A DNA stretch of 64,000 nucleotides from CAYMAZ01 sp964526285 (lineage in GTDB: Bacteria > Bacteroidota > Bacteroidia > Bacteroidales > DTU049): the NCBI GenBank assembly GCA_964526285.1, contig CAZGIW010000006.1, positions 1 to 64,000 on the forward strand, in the 5' to 3' direction. Positions 1-7,972 of the stretch are shown in pieces (positions within the stretch are counted from its first letter, which is position 1; every line of letters begins with the position of its first letter). The notes beneath the pieces are model-generated. The model was not told the DNA's origin and did not search any database. It worked only from the letters and a program-made list of their open reading frames with translations. Made by a program: the position numbers and the translations under genes.

Positions 1-88
1 TTTAGCAAGGGCTTCGCAAATTGGTTGCTCAAAGCTGAAATTCGTTTAGCGAAACTCTTACGGGCATATAAGCAACAGGATGTTCAGC
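1..88. other. left-edge intergenic segment
   Basis: No gene can be supported in these bases. They lie downstream of the stop codon of the minus-strand gene that ends at 89. I see no clear terminator hairpin and no start codon context. Confidence 0.4.
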
Positions 89-1036
89 CTAATAAATATT
101 CGGGTCATCTGTGCCAAACTGAAAAAAAGGACTGAGAACCATCCTGAACAAAAAAGCTGAATGCAAGGCAAATTTATTACTGTAGCCTTCAAGATTCACG
201 GTCTTTAAATATCCTGTGGCAAGTAGTTCCATACTGAACTGATCGCTCATGGCATATCTGTAGCCACCTGAAAGATAAGCTCCAAAACCCAGTCCTCCCT
301 GGCGAATATCATATTCATTGAGTGGTGTGTTGGGAATATAGGATGAACTTCCGTACACATTTACCATGTTAAATTCTCTCTCGAAAATATGAATTACATG
401 TTTTTTTACATGTGTACTGTTGGCATGCAGTCCGGCCTCCCAGAAAGGGGTGAGCTGCTTGTGGGGAGAAATAGTGTACATGCCTCCAATGTCAATATTG
501 GTTCTTCCCTCGGTGGCAAAAATTCCGCAATACACAAAACTCTCAAGCATTCCGGAATAGGGAGGAAACACCTGAAGTGTAAACACATCCCTCACCTGAA
601 GCTTTGAATAATTCACACTTATGTTCAAAGCCAGTTCATCAGAAAAATTATATCTTGCCGAAAAACCCACATGCATGGCTGCGTCATACTTAATGTTTGC
701 TGGGATTTCGTATATCTGAAAAGAATCTCTTGATGCATTATAGTCCATCAGTTCAACAATTTCCTGCCTCCAGTAATAATTGGAAAAAATATATTCAAGG
801 TTGTTCACATTGTGTCGGTCTCCATTGTAAAACTGTGCATGATGTTTGTTGGGAAGATATAATCCAAAATTGCCGCTCACCTCCCATCCAATTTTTTGCT
901 GATTGTTTTTAACATAAAAAGGTGATTGCTGAATATGAATTTTCAGGGAATCATCTCCTCTGCTCCACATCAGTAAAGGAAAAAACACAACAGCGCACAA
1001 TGTCAATATTACAGTTTTTTTCATAACTCTTTTCAT
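89..1036 (-). CDS. predicted outer-membrane beta-barrel protein
   Basis: The 315-residue product starts with a hydrophobic signal segment (roughly residues 5-25). The rest alternates short polar and aromatic strands (GFSARYNF, LALNISVNYSKL, GFGAYLSGGYRY) and ends in FFQFG, which resembles an outer-membrane beta-barrel. No specific family is recognised, so the function is unknown. The start at 1036 is chosen because its ATG overlaps the stop of the upstream TrmB-fusion gene as TAATG, indicating translational coupling; an in-frame ATG at 1048 lies inside that gene. It is the last gene of the minus-strand operon that begins at 7100. Confidence 0.65.
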   Translation of the reverse strand: MKRVMKKTVILTLCAVVFFPLLMWSRGDDSLKIHIQQSPFYVKNNQQKIGWEVSGNFGLYLPNKHHAQFYNGDRHNVNNLEYIFSNYYWRQEIVELMDYNASRDSFQIYEIPANIKYDAAMHVGFSARYNFSDELALNISVNYSKLQVRDVFTLQVFPPYSGMLESFVYCGIFATEGRTNIDIGGMYTISPHKQLTPFWEAGLHANSTHVKKHVIHIFEREFNMVNVYGSSSYIPNTPLNEYDIRQGGLGFGAYLSGGYRYAMSDQFSMELLATGYLKTVNLEGYSNKFALHSAFLFRMVLSPFFQFGTDDPNIY

Positions 1037-2034
1037 TATGGTTCCCAAAATAATTCTTTAAAATTTACAACCACATCATCAACCACTTTCACTCCTTCGC
1101 TCTCAAGTAATTTTTGCATTGCCTCAATGCCCCCGAAATGAAATTTTCCGGTGAGCAAACCATTGCGGTTCACCACACGATGAGCAGGTACAGGCGGATG
1201 AGCATTTGCCGATGAATTGAGTGCCCAGCCTACCATGCGTGAAGATCCGGCCGACCCCAGATGTTTTGCAATGGCTCCGTATGTGGTCACACGTCCTGCA
1301 GGAATCTGTCTGGTTACTTCCAGTACTTTGTTGAAAAATGTATTTTCATTATTGTCAGAATCCTGATTTGAAAATGGAACAAAACACACATATTTGATTG
1401 CACTTCCCTGTTCCAGCCACATTTTTTCATAATATGTTGTAAACCTCGTCACATCTCCCTCAACCTTGTCTCCGTAAACATCAGATGATTTTTGTAGTGT
1501 CTGGTAGCCATTTTTTTCTATCACCTCCAGAGTGAATTCATACAAGGTTATATCATCTGTTTTCAGATGTATTTTGCCTCCGGGCTTGAGAATTTTTTCA
1601 TATCGTGTGATAAATTCGGGAGATGTGAGTCGTTTTTGTGCTTCCCTTTCACGAAGATGAGGATCGGGAAAGGTAATCCAGATTTCGTCTACTTCAGTTT
1701 TTTCAAACAAGTATTCAATTCCTGAAATATGTCTTCTGACAAATGCCACATTGTGGAGCTGGGCATCAATGGCACGTTTGCATCCAACCCACATGCGTGA
1801 TCCCTTAATGTCAATCCCGATGAAATTTTTATCAGGATATGCAGCCGCAAGTCCCACTGTATATTCTCCCTTTCCGCACCCCAATTCAAGTACGACAGGA
1901 TTTTGATTTTTAAAAAAAACGTCTTTCCATTTTCCCTTAAGAAAAAACCCGGCTTTCAGCTCCTCCCATGTGGGCTGAAACATGTGAGAAAAACCTGTGT
2001 TTTCATCAAATCTCTGCAATTTTCTGCGTGCCAT
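1036..2034 (-). CDS. trmB: TrmB tRNA (guanine-N7)-methyltransferase fused to an alkyltransferase-like (ATL) domain
   Basis: Residues 1-220 are a TrmB methyltransferase, which uses SAM to methylate G46 of tRNA. Visible motifs are ELGCGKGEY (50-58, SAM loop), GIDIKGSRMW (73-82) and TFPDPH (121-126). After a polar linker (about 221-232), residues 233-330 match the DNA-binding domain of O6-alkylguanine-DNA alkyltransferases: PAGRVTTYGAIA, SSRMVGWAL (Arg266 as the likely base-flipping finger) and PAHRVVNRNG. The alkyl-acceptor Cys of PCHRV is Ala284 here, so this half should bind alkylated DNA without repairing it, as ATL proteins do. Single-domain TrmB is about 220 residues, so the extra 110 residues are a real fusion in one uninterrupted frame. 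It lies 32 bp after the HU/SPOR gene and overlaps the next gene by TAATG. Whether the two halves cooperate is unknown. Confidence 0.9.
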   Translation of the reverse strand: MARRKLQRFDENTGFSHMFQPTWEELKAGFFLKGKWKDVFFKNQNPVVLELGCGKGEYTVGLAAAYPDKNFIGIDIKGSRMWVGCKRAIDAQLHNVAFVRRHISGIEYLFEKTEVDEIWITFPDPHLREREAQKRLTSPEFITRYEKILKPGGKIHLKTDDITLYEFTLEVIEKNGYQTLQKSSDVYGDKVEGDVTRFTTYYEKMWLEQGSAIKYVCFVPFSNQDSDNNENTFFNKVLEVTRQIPAGRVTTYGAIAKHLGSAGSSRMVGWALNSSANAHPPVPAHRVVNRNGLLTGKFHFGGIEAMQKLLESEGVKVVDDVVVNFKELFWEP

Positions 2035-2066
2035 ATGAATTTATATTGCGTCCTGAAAAATGTGAA

Positions 2067-3365
2067 CTACTTCACATATAACCAGGCATGGGGGTTTTTG
2101 TCTGCCTTAATCTTTTTAAGTTCCTCTTCGGCTTGTTCACGAGTTGCAAAACCCGAATATGCCACAATATGCAGGCCCTGTTTTGTCTGTCCTGCCAAAA
2201 CTGAAGAAAAGCCTTCGGACTGAAGTGCCTGTACACGTTTTTCAGCCAGTTCTATATATTTAAAGCAATCGGCAACGATGAAATATTTTGCACCGGCTGT
2301 TGCAGCTGGTGGTGCTTTCTGAGGAATCGCTTCCTCCTCAATTTCTGTTTCGGGGATGACTTCCTTATTTTCAGCTATTGGCCCAACAGGCTGTTCTTCA
2401 GTTGTTTCGATAACTTCAGAAATTTGTTCTGCTGGGTCTTGCTGTGTCACCTTTGCAGGCAAAATTTTATTATACAGTATTTCCCAATATCCGGTAAAAT
2501 ATGCACTGGCTCCTGCAGCACATAAAACAACCAAAATAATGAGCGGAACAACAAATCTTTTTTTCTTCTTTTTATCAGGCGGTGTTTGTTGCTTTTGCAC
2601 GTTCAACTGTTCTGGTTCTACGGGTTTTGAATTAGCTTCCTGAACTTTGATGGGTTCAGGTTGTTCTTCTGTTTTTTCAGGTTCATGTTCTTCTTTCTCC
2701 CCGGGCAGTTCAGTTTTTTTCGCTTCAGCAATTTGTTCGGCTTCAATAGCTATGGGTGGTGCAACTTGCTCAATCATCTGAGTTTCTTCCGGGATTTTAG
2801 GTTCATCCACGTTTTGCAAAACAGGCTCTGCTTCATTCTGTGCCAAAGGAATGTCTTCAGGTTGTTGTTCGGACTGATCAGTGGGGACTTCTGTATCAGG
2901 AATTGTTTCGGCCACTGAAACAGGATTTGTTGATATCTTTTTGCCTGGTTCTCCAATGACAAACACAGGCATTCCATAGGTTTGAGGTAGGATGTTGATA
3001 TCTTCATCAAACACAAAAGAAAGGGAATGGTCAGGATTTCTTTTAAAGACTCCCAACTGTTGTATAGCATATGTTGTTTCAGTTTTCAGTACATCCTGAA
3101 TTTCATCAACAAAACCAATCACCTTTGTTGTTGCATCATCTTTTGAAATGGCAGATTTTTCAGAAACAAACATGAGAAATTCATTATTTGTTTCACAATG
3201 TTTTTGTTCCTCAAACAAGATGATGACAGAAGGAGGTTTGAATTCGTGTAAAACAGGATGCACAGATGCACTCACTTGTTCAAGACTGAATTGTCCGAGA
3301 TTTTTCAGTGTAACACTCCTTGTTTGCAGAAGATACTGTTTCAGCAAATCAACAACAGTGGTCAT
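2067..3365 (-). CDS. HU-CCDC81 and SPOR domain membrane protein
   Basis: The N-terminal 135 residues resemble the paired HU-like (CCDC81-type) domains found in Bacteroidota SPOR proteins. A long Glu/Pro/Gln-rich linker follows (about 145-265), then a Lys stop-transfer run and one membrane helix (271-291). A second acidic linker leads to a C-terminal SPOR domain (about 360-432, KYFIVADCFKY to AWLYVK). SPOR domains bind denuded peptidoglycan at division sites. The topology therefore suggests a cytoplasmic HU part and a periplasmic SPOR part, linking the chromosome or cytoplasm to the septal wall; that role is inferred. It starts 7 bp after kdsB in the same operon. Confidence 0.85.
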   Translation of the reverse strand: MTTVVDLLKQYLLQTRSVTLKNLGQFSLEQVSASVHPVLHEFKPPSVIILFEEQKHCETNNEFLMFVSEKSAISKDDATTKVIGFVDEIQDVLKTETTYAIQQLGVFKRNPDHSLSFVFDEDINILPQTYGMPVFVIGEPGKKISTNPVSVAETIPDTEVPTDQSEQQPEDIPLAQNEAEPVLQNVDEPKIPEETQMIEQVAPPIAIEAEQIAEAKKTELPGEKEEHEPEKTEEQPEPIKVQEANSKPVEPEQLNVQKQQTPPDKKKKKRFVVPLIILVVLCAAGASAYFTGYWEILYNKILPAKVTQQDPAEQISEVIETTEEQPVGPIAENKEVIPETEIEEEAIPQKAPPAATAGAKYFIVADCFKYIELAEKRVQALQSEGFSSVLAGQTKQGLHIVAYSGFATREQAEEELKKIKADKNPHAWLYVK

Positions 3366-3372
3366 AATCGGT

Positions 3373-4146
3373 TTATTTTAAGCAGTTTTTAATTAAAAAA
3401 TGTTCAATGTTTTTCACATCTTCGGGCACATCCACACACAAACCATCGTTTTGAGTGACAAGGACCTTAATATCAACTCCGTTTTCAAGCCATCTGAGTT
3501 GTTCGAGAGACTCAGCATTTTCGAGAGCAGAAACAGAAAGTTTGCAAATTCTTTCCAGTGTCTTTGTTTGAAAAGCATAAATTCCGATGTGTTTCAGAAA
3601 AAGTTGCGGAACAGGAGCCTTATTTCTGAAAAAAGGGATCACAGATCTGCTGAAATACAGAGCTTTTCCTCTTGAGTTACAAACAATTTTTACTGAATTA
3701 TATCCTTCTACCTGTTTACTATCGGAGAAAGGGGTTGCAAGAGTTGCAATTTTTACAGATTTATCTGAAAAAGCAGCTGAAAGCAAGTCAATATCTTTAG
3801 GGTCAATCAATGGTTCATCACCCTGAATATTGACAATCACATCGGGGATATAATCAGGATTATTACTGCAAAACAGCTTGTAGGCCTCCAGACATCTGTC
3901 AGTTCCGCTTTGATGATCGGGAGAAGTCATTACCACATTTCCCCCAAAAGACTGAACATGTTTTTTTATTCTTTTGTCATCGGTAGCAACCAGCACATGA
4001 GTAAGCAAATGAGACTTCATGCACTGCTCATACACTCTTTGTATCATTGAAACACCATTGATTTTCACCAGTGGTTTTCCAGGGAAACGTGTGGAGGCAT
4101 ATCGGGAAGGGATAATTCCAAGAACTTTTTTTTTCATATTATACAT
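3373..4146 (-). CDS. kdsB: 3-deoxy-manno-octulosonate cytidylyltransferase (CMP-Kdo synthetase)
   Basis: This enzyme activates Kdo with CTP to give CMP-Kdo for the lipopolysaccharide inner core. The N-terminal nucleotide-binding signature IIPSRYASTRFPGKPL (residues 11-26) and VNIQGDEPLI are characteristic of KdsB. The length, 257 residues, is normal for the family. The start at 4146 is supported by a TAATG overlap with the stop of the deoxynucleoside kinase gene; an internal ATG nine bases on (MKKK) would give a 254-residue protein. Its presence, with lptB at 24733, argues for an LPS-bearing outer membrane. Confidence 0.96.
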   Translation of the reverse strand: MYNMKKKVLGIIPSRYASTRFPGKPLVKINGVSMIQRVYEQCMKSHLLTHVLVATDDKRIKKHVQSFGGNVVMTSPDHQSGTDRCLEAYKLFCSNNPDYIPDVIVNIQGDEPLIDPKDIDLLSAAFSDKSVKIATLATPFSDSKQVEGYNSVKIVCNSRGKALYFSRSVIPFFRNKAPVPQLFLKHIGIYAFQTKTLERICKLSVSALENAESLEQLRWLENGVDIKVLVTQNDGLCVDVPEDVKNIEHFLIKNCLK

Positions 4147-4760
4147 TAAAACAAACCGTGAATTTCGGCATCAATTTTTTCAATGACAAAACCAAGGTCT
4201 TCAGCTTTATCAGAAAAATTGACATTATTTACGTCAATAATAAGCAGTTTTCCTGACATATAATTTTCAATCCATTTTTCATATCTGTCATTGAGGCTTT
4301 GCAAATAATCCAGTCTGATTGACGATTCATAGGCTCTTCCTCTTTTCTGAATCTGCCGCACCAGCGTAGGTACTTCAGCTCTTAGATAAATGAGCAAGTC
4401 AGGAGCCTGAATAAATGAAGCCATCAGTTCAAACAATGACAAATAATTTTCAAAATCACGGTTTGTCATCAACCCCATGTCATGCAGGTTGGGTGCAAAA
4501 ATATATGCATCTTCATAAATTGTTCTGTCCTGAATAACCGTTTTGCCGCTTTTTCTGATATCTACAACCTGACGAAACCGACTGTTAAGAAAATATATCT
4601 GAAGATTGAATGACCAGCGTTTCATGTCCTCATAAAAACTTTCCAAATATGGATTTGAATCCACATCTTCAAAATGAGGAGTCCATCCGTAATGTTTTGC
4701 GAGCAAAGTTGTCAGTGTTGTTTTGCCGCTTCCAATGTTTCCTGCAATGGCTATATGCAT
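4146..4760 (-). CDS. deoxynucleoside kinase
   Basis: The protein phosphorylates deoxynucleosides for dNTP salvage. It has the P-loop GNIGSGKT (residues 7-14), the DR motif of the family in IQDRTIYEDAYIF (76-88) and an Arg-rich lid near QIQKRGRAYE. The size of 204 residues fits the dNK/dGK/dAK family. Substrate preference (dA, dG or dC) cannot be read from the sequence. It sits 29 bp after the secreted-protein gene and overlaps kdsB by TAATG. Confidence 0.92.
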   Translation of the reverse strand: MHIAIAGNIGSGKTTLTTLLAKHYGWTPHFEDVDSNPYLESFYEDMKRWSFNLQIYFLNSRFRQVVDIRKSGKTVIQDRTIYEDAYIFAPNLHDMGLMTNRDFENYLSLFELMASFIQAPDLLIYLRAEVPTLVRQIQKRGRAYESSIRLDYLQSLNDRYEKWIENYMSGKLLIIDVNNVNFSDKAEDLGFVIEKIDAEIHGLF

Positions 4761-4789
4761 AAAATGATATTTAATTAGTATAATTATTT

Positions 4790-5578
4790 TTAATCCTGAG
4801 CAGTCAGCAAATATAAACTTATTTTCTTTTCATATTGCATTAAAATATATGGAAAATGCATGGAAAATTTTAAAACTCCCTTCATGTCTGTTGTAATAAC
4901 AGATTCTGACAGATTAAAAACATCCTGCACCACTATTCCTGTTTCACTGGCGGAATAAATACCGTTTTCACCCACAGAAACCACCCAACCGGAAGTCATC
5001 AAAGTTTTCACAATATTCCCGGCATTGTCAGTTAAAACAACTCCCACATTGTGAGATAAGGCAAGCAAATTGCCTGAAATCATTGTCATTTCTGTTGGAA
5101 AAAACGCTTTGGAAAATAATCGTCTCACGTCTGTTGATTCCTGCATTTTGATGCCTGACCAGCTCATCATAACAAACTTGCCCTGCCCTGCGTCATATAC
5201 CCAGAAACCATTATCATCTGCTGCACATGCTGCAATGGGATCAGAAATGCCCGCAGCATGAAGATCAATTACAGCCCCAACGGGAGATAGTGTGTTGTCA
5301 AGCACTATCAGTTTTCCCTGGTCTGCATACAAAGCAGTGATTTTCAGGGGGTTTGAGCAACTGAGGTGGGTAATGTTTCCTTTGCTGTTGTCGGAAAAAT
5401 TAAAATCAACCTGTCCCTGTTTGTTGAATTTGTAAATTGTATTTCTTTGAATCACATAACAGTTACCCTGAGCATCAACTCCGCCAACTTTAAACTTTCC
5501 CTTTTCCGAAAAAAGTAATGTTTGCTGAGCAGACAGACATGAAGAAATCAAAAGAAAAATGATAATAACATTAGGCAT
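4790..5578 (-). CDS. secreted protein of unknown function, possible beta-propeller
   Basis: The 262-residue protein has a signal peptide (about 1-17, cleavage predicted as CLSA|QQTL, leaving an N-terminal Gln). The mature part shows repeated short strand patterns such as AQGNCYVIQRNTIYKFNKQG, GKLIVLDNTLSPVG and GNLLALSHNVGVVLTDNAG, which look like propeller or WD/NHL-like blades. No family is recognised. Its ATG overlaps the 3' end of the GH3 gene by 8 nt (ATGCCTAA), so the two are translationally coupled. Confidence 0.75.
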   Translation of the reverse strand: MPNVIIIFLLISSCLSAQQTLLFSEKGKFKVGGVDAQGNCYVIQRNTIYKFNKQGQVDFNFSDNSKGNITHLSCSNPLKITALYADQGKLIVLDNTLSPVGAVIDLHAAGISDPIAACAADDNGFWVYDAGQGKFVMMSWSGIKMQESTDVRRLFSKAFFPTEMTMISGNLLALSHNVGVVLTDNAGNIVKTLMTSGWVVSVGENGIYSASETGIVVQDVFNLSESVITTDMKGVLKFSMHFPYILMQYEKKISLYLLTAQD

Positions 5579-7100
5579 AAGTTTCGTTTTCCATAATTTT
5601 TTTAATTTCCATTAATATTTTTGTATCATTGGAAAGTCTTGGAACTTTATTTTGTCCGCCCAGTTTTCCTTTCAACCTGAACCATTCATAAAAAGTATTG
5701 TGTGGAACAGCCTCAATAACAGGAAATTGGAGGATCATATTTTTATAGCGCTTGGCTTCATAATCAGAGTTGTGACTTTTGAGAGAGTTATCAAGAATTT
5801 CAGAAAAAAACTGAATATCTGACGGAGGAGATGAAAATTCAATCAGCCAGTGATGAGCTGATGGATTATCATTGTTGTCTAAATAGGGACCAGCTGTAAA
5901 TTCATTTACAACAGCACCTGTTTTTTCACATGCTTCAGCAATGGCGTTTTCTGCATTTTCAACCATAAGTTCTTCGCCTGCAATATTAATGAATGATTTT
6001 GTTCGTCCGGTAATTTTAATTCTGAATGGGAAAAGTGATGTAAACTCAATTGTGTCTCCAATGAGATATCTCCACAAGCCGCCGTTTGTTGTAATAACCA
6101 AAGCGTAGCCAACTCCTTTTTCCACCTGATCAAGCGTAAGAGATTGTGGAAATTTGGATTCCGTTTGGTGAAGGGGCACAAATTCAAAAAAGATTCCATA
6201 ATCAAGCATAAGGAGTAATTCGCCGCTTCCCGGAACATCTTCCATTGCAAAATATCCTTCTGAAGCATTGTAGGTTTCCATAAGGCGGGGAGTTTTTGCA
6301 GAAAACATGTCAAGAAAGCGTTTTTTATATGGAGCAAAATTCACTCCTCCATGGAAATATGCTTCAAAATCGGGCCACACTTCTTCCACATATTTTTTCC
6401 CAGTTGCCTCAAGCACTCTGTCAAGCAAAAGCAAGCTCCAGGAAGGAACACCTGAAAGGCTTGTCACGTTTTTGTCAATTGTTGTATTGACAATTTTTTC
6501 AATTTTTTCTTCCCACTCACTCATAAGCGCAATTGAAAGGTCGGGAGTGCGTATCAATTCAGCCCAAAAGGGCAGATTTTGCATCAGAATTGCAGATAAA
6601 TCACCTGTATAATATTCTTCGCTGTTGACTTCATGTATTGAATGAGAACCGCCTACACCGATTGATTTGCTTGTGTAAATTTTTGTATCGGGATAATTGT
6701 TGCAATAAACTGCAAGCATGTCTTTGCCGGCTTTATAGTGGCAATCTTCAAGTGCCTCCCAGCTCACAGGAATATATTTGCTTTTGTCAGAAGTGGTGCC
6801 CGATGATTTTGCAAACCATTTAATTTCGCTGGGCCAAAGCACCTGCTGATTTCCCTGTCTTATTTTTTCAATATAGGGTTTCAAATCATCATAAGTATGA
6901 ACAGGAATTCTTTGTTGAAAATCCGTAATGGTTTGAATTTCATGCATTCTATATTGCCTGCCAAATTCAGTATTGCTCGCAAAATCCAATAACTTTTTCA
7001 ACAGCTCTTCCTGAACCTCAACCGGATAGCGCATAAAAAAATCCATCTGATAGAGACGTTTTTTCATAAACCAGGAAAAAAGCGAGTTGATAAACTTCAT
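5571..7100 (-). CDS. GH3-family acyl-adenylating enzyme
   Basis: The 509-residue protein belongs to the GH3 branch of the ANL adenylate-forming superfamily. The ATP-binding P-loop SSGTTSDKSK is at residues 99-108. The later elements TYNASEGYFA, LIGDTIEFTS and KITGRTKSFINIAGEELMVEN are the expected nucleotide and hinge motifs. Plant GH3 enzymes conjugate amino acids to hormones, but the substrate of bacterial members is unknown. It is the first gene of the operon, preceded by a TATATTTG promoter on the minus strand (7136-7129). No acyl-carrier protein or obvious acceptor gene is adjacent. Confidence 0.9.
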   Translation of the reverse strand: MKFINSLFSWFMKKRLYQMDFFMRYPVEVQEELLKKLLDFASNTEFGRQYRMHEIQTITDFQQRIPVHTYDDLKPYIEKIRQGNQQVLWPSEIKWFAKSSGTTSDKSKYIPVSWEALEDCHYKAGKDMLAVYCNNYPDTKIYTSKSIGVGGSHSIHEVNSEEYYTGDLSAILMQNLPFWAELIRTPDLSIALMSEWEEKIEKIVNTTIDKNVTSLSGVPSWSLLLLDRVLEATGKKYVEEVWPDFEAYFHGGVNFAPYKKRFLDMFSAKTPRLMETYNASEGYFAMEDVPGSGELLLMLDYGIFFEFVPLHQTESKFPQSLTLDQVEKGVGYALVITTNGGLWRYLIGDTIEFTSLFPFRIKITGRTKSFINIAGEELMVENAENAIAEACEKTGAVVNEFTAGPYLDNNDNPSAHHWLIEFSSPPSDIQFFSEILDNSLKSHNSDYEAKRYKNMILQFPVIEAVPHNTFYEWFRLKGKLGGQNKVPRLSNDTKILMEIKKIMENETYA

Positions 7101-7128
7101 ATAAATACTTTTATGCTGAAAGAGTTTA

Positions 7129-7136
7129 CAAATATA
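7129..7136 (-). promoter_or_regulatory. promoter -7 box of the GH3-kdsB-trmB operon
   Basis: Read on the minus strand the bases are TATATTTG, an exact match to the Bacteroidota -7 consensus TAnnTTTG. The box lies 28 bases upstream of the GH3 start codon. Confidence 0.65.
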
Positions 7137-7263
7137 TTCAATTTTTGTGATTTGTGGAGGTATGGAATTTCAAAGAAAGCGACTTATGCGACTTGAGCTC
7201 TTTCTCCACTATCCTTACGTGAATTTCTAGGGATGAAAGAGGTTGCGACTTTATCGAATTTGC

Positions 7264-7435
7264 GAACGAAGAACAAAATAATTCTAAATTCGATTGTCCC
7301 GAAAAATTGAAAATCTGTGATTTTCTCATTTTTCGAGGATCCTCGAAAAAACTGAAAATTGCACGTTCTTCATTCATATATTTGTTTTTGCAATTTTTGT
7401 TTTTTCGGGATTCGAATGTTCTATTACTTCGTTCT
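7264..7435. repeat. imperfect foldback (long inverted repeat)
   Basis: The left arm (GAACGAAG at 7264-7271, then ATTCGATTGTCCCGAAAAA from 7288) is matched in inverted orientation by the right arm (TTTTTTCGGGATTCGAAT up to 7417, then CTTCGTTC near 7427-7434). The arms differ by a few bases and small gaps. A 22-bp palindrome sits near the centre. The element is wholly intergenic and could be a degenerate MITE-like foldback. Confidence 0.55.
7329..7350. repeat. 22-bp perfect palindrome
   Basis: Two 11-base arms meet at a GAGGATCCTC core, flanked by T5 and A5. It lies near the middle of the larger foldback. It could be the tip of a cruciform, a protein-binding site or a recombination end; nothing in the sequence decides between these. 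Confidence 0.8.
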
Positions 7436-7508
7436 CTGACTTTGTTCCCCGTCATTGTTCCCCGTCATTGTTCCCCGACTTTGTTCCCCGACTTTGTTCC
7501 CCGAAATT
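7431..7508. repeat. 13-bp tandem repeat, six copies
   Basis: Units begin at 7431, 7444, 7457, 7470, 7483 and 7496. The consensus is GTTCCCCGWCWTT; the first and last copies are degenerate. Adjacent pairs are identical (two ending GTCATT, two ending GACTTT), the pattern expected from recent slippage duplication. No gene covers them. Confidence 0.9.
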
Positions 7509-7559
7509 CACTGAAAGTGAATGAAGGAGGAAAATTCACTGAAAGTGAATGAAGGAGGA
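7504..7559. repeat. 28-bp direct repeat, two copies, each with an internal hairpin
   Basis: Two near-identical 28-base units (7504-7531 and 7532-7559) each contain TTCACT-GAA-AGTGAA, a perfect 6-bp stem with a 3-base loop, followed by TGAAGGAGGA. They directly abut the 13-bp array. Confidence 0.88.
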
Positions 7560-7602
7560 AATACATCTAAGTTGGCTGAAAGAGAATTCTTCGGCTCAAA
7601 AC

Positions 7603-7637
7603 CCCTATACCCTATACCCTATACCCTATACCCTATA
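7603..7637. repeat. heptamer tandem repeat (CCCTATA), five copies
   Basis: Five uninterrupted CCCTATA units run from 7603 to 7637. The pattern is superficially telomere-like but the unit is not a known telomeric repeat. Such short exact arrays are prone to copy-number change. Confidence 0.92.
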
Positions 7638-7688
7638 CTCCTAAACATGTATTACTTATTAACTCCCCGTGCCTGAGTCACCCAACCA

Positions 7689-7892
7689 TTACTCGACGGG
7701 TATTTCTTCTGCCATATCAGTGCTGTCTTCCTGTGGTCCGAACACAAAATCATCGGCCCCGTCAATGGCAGTTTGACGCTCGCCCTCAGATTCCTTAATA
7801 TCTTTCAGTCTTTCTTTTTCCAGTTCTTCAGCAGAAGGGCCACATGAGCCCAATAGAAGTGCTAAACAAAAAAGGGGAACAAATAATCTCAT
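7689..7892 (-). CDS. small acidic lipoprotein
   Basis: The 67-residue product has a signal peptide ending in a lipobox (LLLGSC, Cys17). A short charged mature part follows, with an EELEKERLKDIKE helix and an acidic tail (QEDSTDMAEEIPVE). Function is unknown. A minus-strand TATTTTTG box (7935-7928) stands 36 bases upstream of the start, back to back with the promoter of the next, divergent gene. Confidence 0.75.
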   Translation of the reverse strand: MRLFVPLFCLALLLGSCGPSAEELEKERLKDIKESEGERQTAIDGADDFVFGPQEDSTDMAEEIPVE

Positions 7893-7927
7893 GGCTTTTT
7901 TTTTAATTATGAATATGTTTTATATGG

Positions 7928-7935
7928 CAAAAATA
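7928..7935 (-). promoter_or_regulatory. promoter -7 box of the small lipoprotein
   Basis: Minus-strand bases read TATTTTTG (TAnnTTTG). The box lies only 12 bases from the plus-strand box at 7947-7954, making a compact divergent promoter pair. Confidence 0.55.
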
Positions 7936-7946
7936 AAAAAAAACTG

Positions 7947-7954
7947 TATATTTG
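7947..7954 (+). promoter_or_regulatory. promoter -7 box of the TPR protein gene
   Basis: TATATTTG matches TAnnTTTG exactly. The TTG at 7952 is in frame with the downstream gene but is part of this box, so it should not be taken as the start codon. Confidence 0.6.
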
Positions 7955-7972
7955 AAGCTCAAAAACAATACC

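Larger units (their letters stand above)
7101..7688. other. 588-bp non-coding gap rich in repeats
   Basis: No credible gene lies between the GH3 gene and the small lipoprotein. The gap holds the operon promoter at its left edge, then the foldback and palindrome (7264-7435), a 13-bp array (7431-7508), a 28-bp duplication (7504-7559) and a heptamer array (7603-7637). The only sizeable open frame (minus, 7138-7455) is low-complexity and is not called. Confidence 0.8.

Noticed and set aside
7138..7455. 105-codon minus-strand open frame in the repeat-rich gap
   Set aside because: It is low-complexity, begins inside the 13-bp array, covers the foldback palindrome, and has no signal, domain or promoter of its own.
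7431..7637. Possible CRISPR array or telomere-like end
   Set aside because: The repeats are directly tandem with no unique spacers, no cas genes are present, and CCCTATA is not a known telomere unit.
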